From NCBI RefSeq assembly GCF_000717025.1, contig NZ_JNXG01000002.1, forward strand, positions 1,255,438 through 1,319,437: a stretch of 64,000 nt of DNA, in the 5' to 3' direction. The translations under genes and the position numbers were made by a program. The notes beneath the pieces are model-generated. The model was not told where the DNA came from, ran no database searches, and saw nothing but the letters and a program-made list of their open reading frames with translations. Below, in pieces: positions 44,312 to 52,183 of the stretch (positions within the stretch are counted from its first letter, which is position 1; every line of letters begins with the position of its first letter). This DNA comes from Streptomyces atroolivaceus. GTDB lineage: Bacteria > Actinomycetota > Actinomycetes > Streptomycetales > Streptomycetaceae.

Positions 44312-46140
44312 GCGACATCGGCTTCTCCAACGTCCTCACGGTGCAGATCGCCGGCACGAAGCTCAGGTCCCCGGAGGACAAGAAGCTGGTGGCGGGCCGC
44401 GTCGACTTCGGCGCGGGGGTGCCGGGCGCCTTCCAGCTCACCTTCCGTGACGACAAGAAGGACATCCTCGCCAAGCTGAACGTCGAGATCGGCGCGCCGG
44501 TGGTCATCACGCCCCTCTCGGACGGCAAGGGCACGCCGCTGATCACCGCGGAGGTCACCGCCCTGGAGACCGACTACGACCGCACCGGTACCTTCACCGT
44601 CATCCGTGGTTACGACAAGGGCCACCGCATGCTCCGGCAGCGCAGGGTGGCGGCGTACAAGAACAAGACCGCCACCGAGATCGCGGTCGAACTGGCCCGC
44701 AAGAACGGCATTCCGATGGGGAAGACCCAGCGGACCAAGGGGCAGTACGAGTTCATCAGTCAGGCCAACGTCACCGACTGGGACTTCGTCCAGCGGCTCG
44801 CGGACGAGAACGAGATGGTGATGTCCATCAACTCGAGGGGCAGATTCCAGTTCGTCAAGCGGCAGCGGGCGGCGCTGGCTCCCCCGGAGAGCACGCCGGG
44901 CGGCAAGGGCGCGCTCGTCCTGAAGGGAGGCGAGGAGATCCTGCGCTGCCGCGCTGCGGTCACCTCGGCCGACCAGGTGACGGCTGTCGAGGCGCGCGGC
45001 TGGAACGTCACCAGCAAACTGCCCCTGGTCTCCAAGGCGCCCGCATCGGACAACTCGGGATTCGTCATCGGTACGAAGCCGTCAGAGGTGTCCAAGAAGT
45101 TCGGCCCGGCCGAACTCGTCGTGACCGACACGCCCTACGACAAGCTCGACGAGGTCAAGCACGCCGCCGACGCCATGGCGGACGACGTGACCTCCTCCTT
45201 CGCCGAGGTGGAGGTCACGGCGCGAGGCAACACCGCCCTGCGTCCGGGCGTCGCCGTCACCCTCACGGACGTCGGGAAGCCGTTCCAGGGCAAGTACACG
45301 GTCACGGCGGCCCGCCACACCTTCGGCGACCAGGAGCACTACGAGACGTTCCTGAACGTCAGCGGCCGTCAGTGGCGTTCGCTGTACGGGCTCACCTCCG
45401 GAGGCGGCGGGGCGGGGTCGGCCGGCCTGCCGAGCGTCGCCAACGCCCTGGTCACCGACATCAAGGACCCGTTGAGGCAGGGCAGGGTCAAGCTGAGGTT
45501 CCCGTGGCTGGACGACATGTACGTCAGCGACTGGACCCGGACCGTCCAGTTCGGCGGGGTCAAGGGCGGCAGCATGATCTCGCCGGACGTGGACGACGAG
45601 GTGCTGGTGGCGTTCGACCGCGGCGCCCTCGACCACCCGTACGTCATCGGCGGCCTCTACAACGGCGTCGACAAGCCGGATCCCGTCGACGTGCCGGTGT
45701 ACGACCCGACGCGCGGGAAGGTCACCAGGCGCACCCTGTCCGACCGCAGCAACAACCGTATCGACCTGCTCGACCAGAGCGTCGGCCTCAAGCGCGGGGT
45801 GCGGCTCTCCACCGGTGACAACCGGCTCACCATCAACCTGGACCGGACGAAGACCGAGATCGTCGTGGACAGCAAGGGAAAGGTCTCCATCCGGGGGACC
45901 GGCGCCGTGGCCGTCAACGCGGGCGGCAACCTCTCGCTGAACGCGGTGGGTTCCCTGACGATCCGCAGCGGCGGACCGATGAACATCAACGCGGCGAGCA
46001 TGAGCCTCAACGCGGCGAGCGCGCTGTCCTTGACCGCGGGGGCCTCCCTGCAGATCACCGCCGGCATCGACATCGGCCTGAAGGCGGTCAACGTCAAGTC
46101 CTTCGGCCTCCTCACCTCCAACCTGAAGCCGGTGATCTGA
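44308..46140 (+). CDS. cis8: VgrG-like central spike protein (Cis8-like)
   Basis: The 610-residue protein has a gp27-like hub region (about 1-360, including ANVTDWDFVQRLADENEMVM) and an OB-fold gp5-type segment (about 380-460: VTDIKDPLRQGRVKLRFPWL, DDEVLVAFDRG, PYVIGGLYNG). A C-terminal repeated beta-strand spike follows (about 510-600: NAGGNLSLNAVGSLTIRSGG, INAASMSLNAASALSLTAGA). It forms the trimeric needle tip under the tube. No toxin domain is fused to its end. It is coupled to the gp25 gene by a TGATG overlap. Confidence 0.92.
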   Translation: MSDIGFSNVLTVQIAGTKLRSPEDKKLVAGRVDFGAGVPGAFQLTFRDDKKDILAKLNVEIGAPVVITPLSDGKGTPLITAEVTALETDYDRTGTFTVIRGYDKGHRMLRQRRVAAYKNKTATEIAVELARKNGIPMGKTQRTKGQYEFISQANVTDWDFVQRLADENEMVMSINSRGRFQFVKRQRAALAPPESTPGGKGALVLKGGEEILRCRAAVTSADQVTAVEARGWNVTSKLPLVSKAPASDNSGFVIGTKPSEVSKKFGPAELVVTDTPYDKLDEVKHAADAMADDVTSSFAEVEVTARGNTALRPGVAVTLTDVGKPFQGKYTVTAARHTFGDQEHYETFLNVSGRQWRSLYGLTSGGGGAGSAGLPSVANALVTDIKDPLRQGRVKLRFPWLDDMYVSDWTRTVQFGGVKGGSMISPDVDDEVLVAFDRGALDHPYVIGGLYNGVDKPDPVDVPVYDPTRGKVTRRTLSDRSNNRIDLLDQSVGLKRGVRLSTGDNRLTINLDRTKTEIVVDSKGKVSIRGTGAVAVNAGGNLSLNAVGSLTIRSGGPMNINAASMSLNAASALSLTAGASLQITAGIDIGLKAVNVKSFGLLTSNLKPVI

Positions 46141-46583
46141 TGGCAGAACAGTTCGTCGGCTCCGGATGGGCCTTCCCGCTGCGCATCAGTCCCACCGGCG
46201 GCATCGCCATGGTCAGCGGGGAGCGCGAGGTCGAGGAGGCCATCAGACTCGTGCTCTCCACCGCGCCCGGTGAGCGGCCGATGCGCCCCGAATTCGGCTG
46301 TGCCATCCACGACATGGTGTTCGCCCCCGTCAACGAGGCGACCGCGGGCCGGATCCAGCACGAGGTGCACAGTTGCCTGGACCGCTGGGAACCGCGCATC
46401 GAGGTGGACGACGTCACGGTGACGGCCGGTGACGAACAGGGCGTGCTCTTCATCGACGTCCGCTACTCGATCACGGGCACCAACAACCCGCGCAGCCTTG
46501 TCTTCCCGTTCTACGTGATCCCCTCCCACGACGGGCCCGAGGGGTCCGGCACGCCCGACGAGCACTTTGGAAGCGACCGCTGA
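46140..46583 (+). CDS. cis9: gp25-like baseplate wedge protein (Cis9-like)
   Basis: The 147-residue protein belongs to the GPW/gp25 family: GWAFPLRISPTGGIAMVSGEREVEEAI, the signature TAPGERPMRPEFGCAIHDMVF and the closing GTNNPRSLVFPFYV. It joins the wedge to the first sheath ring and is needed to start sheath assembly. TGATG overlaps link it on both sides, so it is translated with the spike and baseplate J genes. Confidence 0.92.
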   Translation: MAEQFVGSGWAFPLRISPTGGIAMVSGEREVEEAIRLVLSTAPGERPMRPEFGCAIHDMVFAPVNEATAGRIQHEVHSCLDRWEPRIEVDDVTVTAGDEQGVLFIDVRYSITGTNNPRSLVFPFYVIPSHDGPEGSGTPDEHFGSDR

Positions 46584-48541
46584 TGGCCCTGCCCTCCCCG
46601 AACCTCGACGACCGGCGCTTCCAGCAGTTCGTCGACGACGCCAAGCGCTACATCCAGCAGCGCGCCCCCGAGTGGACCGACCACAACGTCTCCGACCCGG
46701 GCGTGACCCTGGTCGAGACGGTCGCCCACATGGCCGACCAGATCGTGTACCGGCTCAACCGGGTGCCCGAGAAGAACCACCTCGCGTTCCTGGACCTCAT
46801 CGGGATCACGCTCTTCCCTCCCTCCGCGGCGCGTGCCGATGTCACGTTCTGGCTGTCGGCGCCGCAACAGCAGCCCGTCGTGCTGGCGACGGGCACCGAG
46901 GTGGCCACGGTGCGTACCCCCACCGAGGACGCGGTGGTCTTCGCCACCGAGCGCGACCTCACGGTGGTGCCCTGCGAGCTGTCCTACCTCGTGGTCCAGC
47001 CGGCCGGTCAGGAAGCGGTCGACCGCACCTCGGACCTCGCCGAGTCCAAGGACGTGCACTGCTTCACGGAGGCGCCGGTCCCCGGTGACCGCATGCTGTT
47101 CGGGCTCAGCGCCGCCGTACCGGAGTGCGTGGTCGTCCTGGAGCTCGACAGCCAGGTGGACGGTGTCGGTGTCGACCCCAGACAGCCGCCGCTCGCCTGG
47201 GAGGCGTGGACCGCCGACGGCTGGATCGGCTGCGACGTCGAACGGGACACCACCGGCGGGCTCAACCGCCCCGGCGAGGTCGTGCTGCACGTCCCCGGCG
47301 GCCACGCGCTCTCCCGCACCGGGCGGCGCGAGGCGGGCTGGCTGCGCTGCCGGGTCACCGAGCCGGAACAGGGCCAGCCCTTCTACACCACCTCGCCCAC
47401 CATCCGCTCCGCCGAGGCGTTCAGCATCGGCGGTACCACCGGTGTCGTGCACGCCGAGACGGTGCGGGACGAGGCGCTGGGGGAGTCCACCGGGCTGCCG
47501 GGACACCGCTTGCGGCTGGCCAACAGCCCCGTCGTCGGCGACGCGCAGCCGCTGCTCCTCCAGGTCGCCGAGCGCGACGGCTGGGTCGACTGGGAGACGG
47601 TCGGCCACTTCGCGGCCTCGGGCCCCGACGACCGGCACATCACCCTGGACGCGACCACCGGCGAAGTCGCCTTCGGCCCGTCCGTTCGCGAGCAGGACGG
47701 CACTCTGCGCCAGTACGGGGCCGTACCGCCCAAGGGCGCGCCCATCCGGGCCCGCCGCTACCGTACGGGCGGCGGGAAGGCGGGCAACGTCGCGAGGGGC
47801 GCCATCCAGGTGCTGCGCGACTCGATCCCGTACGTCTCCGACGTCGTCAACCGGGAGGCCGCGAGCGGCGGGGTCGACGGCGAGACCGTCGAGGAGGCGA
47901 AGAGCAGGGCGCCCATCGCGCTGAGTGCGCAGGACCGCGCCGTGACCCTGCGGGACTACGAGGAACTCGCGCGCCGCGCGGCGCCCGAGACCGCGCGCAT
48001 CACGTGCCTCGCGGCCGAGCCGGACGAGCACGGCGCGCACGCCGTACGCGTGCTGGTCGTCCCGCAGGCCGTGTCCGATCCGGGTGGCCGGCTGCGCTTC
48101 GAGCAACTCGTCCCCGGAGACGCCCTGCTGGGGCGCATCACCCGGTACCTGGACGAGCGGCGCCTGATCGGCACCCGACTGGCGGTCGGACCGCCCTTCT
48201 ACCAGGGTGTGACGGTCGTCGCGACGGTGCACGCCTTCCGCGGCACCGACACCGACCGGGTCAGGCGGCAGGCGCACGACGCCCTGTACCGCCACCTCGA
48301 CCCGCTGACCGGGGGAGCCCACGGCACGGGCTGGCCCTTCGGCCGCCCGGTGCAGGCGGGCGAGGTGTTCGCGGTGCTGCAACGGGTGCCCGGCGTGGAA
48401 CTGGTCGACGAGGTGCTGCTGCACCCCGCCGACCCGCTCAGCGGCAAGCGCGGCGACCCCACCGAGCGGATCGATCTCGAACCCCCCGCGCTCGTCTTCT
48501 CGTTCGACCACCGTGTCCGGGTGATAGGGGACGCGTCGTGA
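46583..48541 (+). CDS. cis11: Baseplate J-like protein (Cis11-like)
   Basis: The 652-residue protein contains the gpJ/gp6 baseplate wedge pattern: LVETVAHMADQIVYRLNRVPEKNHLAFLDLIG near the N-terminus and the central TGEVAFGPSV plus GGGKAGNVARGAI motif. Also present are the block ALSAQDRAVTLRDYEELARRA and the C-terminal GTGWPFGRPVQAGEVF. The middle (about 100-330) includes beta-rich insertion domains found in large eCIS wedge proteins. It builds the baseplate ring together with the next gene's product. Start overlaps the upstream stop (TGATG). Confidence 0.9.
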   Translation: MALPSPNLDDRRFQQFVDDAKRYIQQRAPEWTDHNVSDPGVTLVETVAHMADQIVYRLNRVPEKNHLAFLDLIGITLFPPSAARADVTFWLSAPQQQPVVLATGTEVATVRTPTEDAVVFATERDLTVVPCELSYLVVQPAGQEAVDRTSDLAESKDVHCFTEAPVPGDRMLFGLSAAVPECVVVLELDSQVDGVGVDPRQPPLAWEAWTADGWIGCDVERDTTGGLNRPGEVVLHVPGGHALSRTGRREAGWLRCRVTEPEQGQPFYTTSPTIRSAEAFSIGGTTGVVHAETVRDEALGESTGLPGHRLRLANSPVVGDAQPLLLQVAERDGWVDWETVGHFAASGPDDRHITLDATTGEVAFGPSVREQDGTLRQYGAVPPKGAPIRARRYRTGGGKAGNVARGAIQVLRDSIPYVSDVVNREAASGGVDGETVEEAKSRAPIALSAQDRAVTLRDYEELARRAAPETARITCLAAEPDEHGAHAVRVLVVPQAVSDPGGRLRFEQLVPGDALLGRITRYLDERRLIGTRLAVGPPFYQGVTVVATVHAFRGTDTDRVRRQAHDALYRHLDPLTGGAHGTGWPFGRPVQAGEVFAVLQRVPGVELVDEVLLHPADPLSGKRGDPTERIDLEPPALVFSFDHRVRVIGDAS

Positions 48542-49203
48542 GCACGGGCGGGAGCACGCGCGGCTCCGTCGACGGACTCGGCTCCTCGGCACCGCTGGGC
48601 GTGATGCTGCCGGCGGTGTTCGCCGACGACGATCTCGCCCAGCGCTTCGTCGCGGGCCTCGACGAGGTACTCGCGCCGCTGCACAACGTGCTCGACTGTC
48701 TGGACGCCTACTTCACGCCGTCGCTCGCGCCCGCGGACTTCACCCGCTGGCTCGGCAGCTGGGTGGGCGCGGAGACCGAGGGGCCCACCACGGCCGGGAG
48801 CGCCGACGACACCGTGGGCCGGGACCTGCCGGAGGCCGCGCTCACCGCTCCGTCCACCGGCCACCCGCAGGACACGGAGGCGACGGTCGCGCTGCGCGCC
48901 GCGGTGACCGCCGCCGTACGGCTGCACCGCATCCGCGGCACCCGGCGCGGACTGTCCGAGGCGGTGCGGCTCGCCTTCGGCGTGGAGCCGGAGATCACCG
49001 AAAGCGGCGCGGCCGCCTGGGACGCCAGGCCCCTTGGCCCGGTCCCCGGCGAGCGCCGCCCGCATCTGCACGTCACCGTCACGCTGCCGGAGCCCGACCC
49101 CGCCGCCGAGCACCGGCTGGAGCGCCTCGTAGCGGCAGCTCGCCCCGCCCATATGCCTTACACGGTCCACGTGACCACCCCCGAAAGGACTTCCGACAGG
49201 TGA
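48538..49203 (+). CDS. cis12: Phage tail protein I-like baseplate protein (Cis12-like)
   Basis: The 221-residue protein has the gpI/gp7-like pattern: PLGVMLPAVFADDDLAQRFVAGLDEVLAPL, then NVLDCLDAYFTPSLAPADFTRWLGSWVG and RLHRIRGTRRGLSEAVRLAFG, finishing with VAAARPAHMPYTVHV. In this family it completes the baseplate wedge with the J-type protein. The GTG start overlaps the upstream stop (GTGA), and its own stop overlaps the GTG of the zinc-ribbon gene. Confidence 0.87.
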   Translation: MSTGGSTRGSVDGLGSSAPLGVMLPAVFADDDLAQRFVAGLDEVLAPLHNVLDCLDAYFTPSLAPADFTRWLGSWVGAETEGPTTAGSADDTVGRDLPEAALTAPSTGHPQDTEATVALRAAVTAAVRLHRIRGTRRGLSEAVRLAFGVEPEITESGAAAWDARPLGPVPGERRPHLHVTVTLPEPDPAAEHRLERLVAAARPAHMPYTVHVTTPERTSDR

Positions 49204-50510
49204 CCAGTCAGCAGGCTTCCCCCTCCACGCCACCCCCTCCCGCTGGGGCCGGCGGCACGGGGAACGAGCCACGTCACTGCGCCGAGTGCGGCACGCTGCC
49301 GCCCCTGGGGCAGTCCTTCTGCGACGGCTGCGGCGCGGTACTGAGCTGGACCCCGGACTCGAGGAGCCGGGGGGCGGGTACGGCGGGCCGGCCACCCGGC
49401 GCGGACACCCCGGCCACCCCGCGCGCTGCGGCGAATTCGGGCCCTGACTCCGGGTCGGTCACGCCGGCCGCCGCGGATGCCGACGCCGCGGGCGCGAACA
49501 CGGTGCGCGAACCCGTACGCACCGCTCCGCCGACGGTGACGCCCGAGGAGGACGACACCCTGCCCACGATCCCGGCGGCCTCCGCCGCTCCGGCCGCGAC
49601 GCCGGACGCGGACGCGAGCGCGCGGGCCAGGGCGCTGCTCGTACCGGTCGCCGACCAGCGCGCCGCCGAACCGGTACCGGAAGTCGCCCCGGTCCTCCCC
49701 GGCGTGCCCGCCGCGGCCCGCCCCCGGGTCCAGGCCCCCGGCGGCGAACCGGCCGACGAGACCGGCCCCCCGTGCCACTGGTGCGAGGTCGGCAATCGGC
49801 CCGACCGGCACTTCTGCCGGCGCTGCGGCATGTCCCTCGCGGAGCGCCCCGGCGTTCCGGAGGCCCGGCGCCCCTGGTGGCGCCGGATGGGGCAGTTCGG
49901 CAACCGGCCGGCGCCGTGGGCGGGCGAACGCCCGAGGCTGCGCCGGGGAATCGGCCGCATCTTCACCTGGATCGTGTACGGCCTCGCGCTCGGGCTGGTG
50001 ATCTACGCGGCGTTCAACGTGAGTACGGCGTGGAACGCGGCCCGCGACCACTTCGCGAAGCGGGCCCAGGTCACCCCGGATTCCGCCGCGGCGTCCCGTT
50101 CCTTCGGCGGACACCCGCCGAAGGTGCTCTTCGACAAGGTCAGCAACAGCTGGTGGGGCCCCGGCGTCTCGCAGTCCGCCGAGGGCGAGTGGGTGGAGGC
50201 GCGCTTCCAGGAACCCACCCGTCTGCTGAACATCCTCATCACCTCGGGCATCTCCACCAAGGCGCCCGACCTCGCCGAGGCCGCGCTGCCGCACCGTATG
50301 GACGCGATCATCACCACGGCCGACGGGAAGAAGACCACGCGTCCCATCAAACTCGACCAGATGAGCGGCCCCCAGCAGCGGAAGTTCCGTGCGGAGAACG
50401 TCATCAGCGTGCGGTTCGTCATACGCTCGGCGTTCAACACGGGCCCCGACAAGCAGGTCTCGATCGCCGAGATCGAGTTCTTCACCCGCGCCACGACCAG
50501 CGGCACGTAG
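49200..50510 (+). CDS. Zinc-ribbon membrane protein with discoidin-like C-terminal domain, CIS locus
   Basis: The 436-residue protein has two zinc-ribbon-like Cys4 motifs: CAECGTLPPLGQSFCDGCG at about 27-45 and CHWCEVGNRPDRHFCRRCG at about 195-213. A Pro/Ala-rich linker separates them. One transmembrane helix follows at about 257-277 (IFTWIVYGLALGLVIYAAF), and the C-terminal 150 residues form a probable beta-sandwich (WWGPGVSQSAEGEWVEARFQ, IAEIEFFTRA) like discoidin/NedA-type binding modules. Inside-out topology would place zinc ribbons in the cytoplasm and the sandwich outside. Coupled to the baseplate gene by GTGA overlap, it could anchor the assembled CIS to the membrane. Function inferred. 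Confidence 0.7.
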   Translation: MTSQQASPSTPPPPAGAGGTGNEPRHCAECGTLPPLGQSFCDGCGAVLSWTPDSRSRGAGTAGRPPGADTPATPRAAANSGPDSGSVTPAAADADAAGANTVREPVRTAPPTVTPEEDDTLPTIPAASAAPAATPDADASARARALLVPVADQRAAEPVPEVAPVLPGVPAAARPRVQAPGGEPADETGPPCHWCEVGNRPDRHFCRRCGMSLAERPGVPEARRPWWRRMGQFGNRPAPWAGERPRLRRGIGRIFTWIVYGLALGLVIYAAFNVSTAWNAARDHFAKRAQVTPDSAAASRSFGGHPPKVLFDKVSNSWWGPGVSQSAEGEWVEARFQEPTRLLNILITSGISTKAPDLAEAALPHRMDAIITTADGKKTTRPIKLDQMSGPQQRKFRAENVISVRFVIRSAFNTGPDKQVSIAEIEFFTRATTSGT

Positions 50511-50541
50511 GGCCCGGCCCCACTGCCGCTCCTGAACACAC

Positions 50542-50587
50542 CCGCCTCCTCGCCGTGGCCTTTCAGAAGGCCACGGCGAGGAGGCGG
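50542..50587. terminator. Bidirectional terminator at the end of the CIS operon
   Basis: A perfect 21-base-pair stem (right arm AAGGCCACGGCGAGGAGGC plus two more G-C pairs) with the loop TCAG lies between the convergent zinc-ribbon and SLT-M23 genes. It is the strongest hairpin in the window and can stop transcription from both sides. Confidence 0.9.
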
Positions 50588-50593
50588 CCCCCC

Positions 50594-51814
50594 TCAGAGG
50601 ATCAGGCCCTTGGTCCGCAGATACGGGATGGGGGGAATGTCGGACCCGAACGCGGGCCCCGTGCGTGTCTCGAAGTGCAGATGCGGCCCCGTGGCGTTGC
50701 CGGTCTCGCCGGACCAGCCGATGAGCGTGCCGCCCTGGACGCTCTGGCCGACGACGGCCTTCACCTCGGAGAGGTGGGCGTACTGGCTGAACGTACCGTC
50801 CTCGTGGCGGATGACGACCTGGTTCCCGTAGTCGCCGCCGGCCCCGGCCGTGACCACCTCGCCGGGGCCGATGGCCTTGACCTGCGTCCCACTGGGGATC
50901 ACGAAGTCGACACCGGTGTGCAGTCCGGTCGACCAGGCGGAGCCCCGCTGGTGGTACGGGGTGCCCGCGGGCCCCTCGACGGGCAGGGTCCAGCCGCCGA
51001 CTCCGTTGCCGCCGACCGGGACGACCATCTGCGGGTAGGACCTCATGACGGCCTTGACGTATTCGTACGTCTCCCCGTCCGCTCCACTCGCGCGCGGCAC
51101 GCCGCCGTACTTCTCGACCGTCTTCCAGCTCACGCGGTGCCCCGCCAGGGCCAGTTCCAGGGGAGTGCCCCGGAACCCGGGATGCTTCTTCGCGGTCAGC
51201 AGGAGTTCGCACATCCTCTTGCCCAGCGACGGTATGGCGTCCGCCGGGTCCAGGACGTCCTTGACACCGTCGTTGTTGCCGTCGATCCCCTGGGTCGCCC
51301 AGTCGGCGTCGGAGAACTGCGCGATGCCCCTCGTGAGAGGCCGTTCCGCCGGAGCCCCTCCTGGCAGGATCTCGCCCGACGTGGCCTCGCCGGAGGTGGG
51401 TTCGCCGGCGAGGGTGTCGCCCGGGAGGCTCTCCTCGTCCGTCCTGCTGTCCGCTGCCCGCTGCTCCGCGCTCCGGGGGTCCGTCAGCGAGCCCTCGTCG
51501 TCCGCCGGCCCCTCGGCCGGCATCGACCTGGCCCTCGGGTTGAAGTTGCTCTCCAGCTTCAACTGCGCCGCGAGCACGGGCGCGGTGAGCAGCTTCTCGT
51601 CGCAGTCGGCCGCGGCGTCGCGCACGAGCTTGGCGTAGATGACGGGAACACCCACGTCGCCCGCCTTCAGCTCGGTGGCCTTCGGCTCCGGGACGTCTCC
51701 GCCGGCCGCCTCGCTGTCGTCGAAGGTCCCGAGCAGAACGGCTCCGAGACCGATCGACAACGGCGTCATCACGACCCCGACGATGACCGGCACCATCCAG
51801 CGAGCGATCCTCAC
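50594..51814 (-). CDS. Membrane-anchored SLT-M23 peptidoglycan hydrolase
   Basis: The 406-residue protein has an N-terminal signal/anchor helix (VPVIVGVVMTPLSIGLGAVLLG). Next comes a lytic-transglycosylase-like domain (about 50-240) with a candidate catalytic Glu in LKLESNFNPRA and the motif RGIAQFSDADW, interrupted by an Asp/Glu/Ser/Gly-rich insertion of about 55 residues. The C-terminal M23 metallopeptidase domain has zinc ligands in GLHTGVDF and GPHLHF. It should cut both glycan strands and peptide bridges in the wall. It starts with GTG at 51814. Its position back-to-back with the CIS operon could be chance, or it may open the wall for CIS release. Confidence 0.85.
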   Translation of the reverse strand: MRIARWMVPVIVGVVMTPLSIGLGAVLLGTFDDSEAAGGDVPEPKATELKAGDVGVPVIYAKLVRDAAADCDEKLLTAPVLAAQLKLESNFNPRARSMPAEGPADDEGSLTDPRSAEQRAADSRTDEESLPGDTLAGEPTSGEATSGEILPGGAPAERPLTRGIAQFSDADWATQGIDGNNDGVKDVLDPADAIPSLGKRMCELLLTAKKHPGFRGTPLELALAGHRVSWKTVEKYGGVPRASGADGETYEYVKAVMRSYPQMVVPVGGNGVGGWTLPVEGPAGTPYHQRGSAWSTGLHTGVDFVIPSGTQVKAIGPGEVVTAGAGGDYGNQVVIRHEDGTFSQYAHLSEVKAVVGQSVQGGTLIGWSGETGNATGPHLHFETRTGPAFGSDIPPIPYLRTKGLIL

Positions 51815-51929
51815 AGACCCGACACTCCCCCTGATCGACCGTCGCGGTGATACTCACTATGCCATCAGTCGCGGAGGGGCTCTGCCGCAGCCCCGCAGGC
51901 CTGATCGAGCTCTCTGCGACACTGTCTGA

Positions 51930-52073
51930 GTGATCGTCAGGCTTGCTCGGGAGCAGGACGTCACCGCATTCCTCGGGCCGGCCGCCCAGGTCGAGGACTG
52001 GTTCGGGCCGATGGTGGAGGAGCCCGGCCCGGAAGGCGGCTCACGGCAGGTCTACCGCCGTCCCGTCACCTGA
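51930..52073 (+). pseudogene. Possible GNAT acetyltransferase remnant (47 codons)
   Basis: A short frame from GTG 51930 to TGA 52073 codes IVRLAREQDVTAFLGPAAQV, then EDWFGPMVEEPG and a Ser/Arg tail. The first 32 residues resemble the N-terminus of Streptomyces GNAT N-acetyltransferases (pattern R-A-x-D-x-x-A-x-L...V-E-x-W-F-G-P-M-V-x-x-P-G), after which similarity is lost. No acetyl-CoA-binding region follows. It is best seen as the truncated 5' end of a deleted gene. Confidence 0.4.
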
Positions 52074-52147
52074 ACGTCCGAGCGGGGGGGATCATGCGGG
52101 CCTGAGACGAACCGACGGCCCGACAGGGTGGCGGGCCGGGGCGTCGA

Positions 52148-52178
52148 GGCGGGGCTCCGGTCCGGCCGGAGCCCCGCC
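52148..52178 (-). terminator. Terminator of the GH5 cellulase gene
   Basis: GGCGGGGCTCCGG (52148-52160) and its perfect complement (52166-52178) enclose a five-base loop, starting six bases beyond the stop codon of the minus-strand GH5 gene. Confidence 0.8.
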
Positions 52179-52183
52179 CGGGG

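Noticed and set aside
31586..50510. Interpretation of the CIS genes as a prophage
   Set aside because: There is no capsid, portal, terminase, integrase or attachment site, while DUF4255, AAA+, DUF4157 and LysM-type proteins are present, which marks a contractile injection system.
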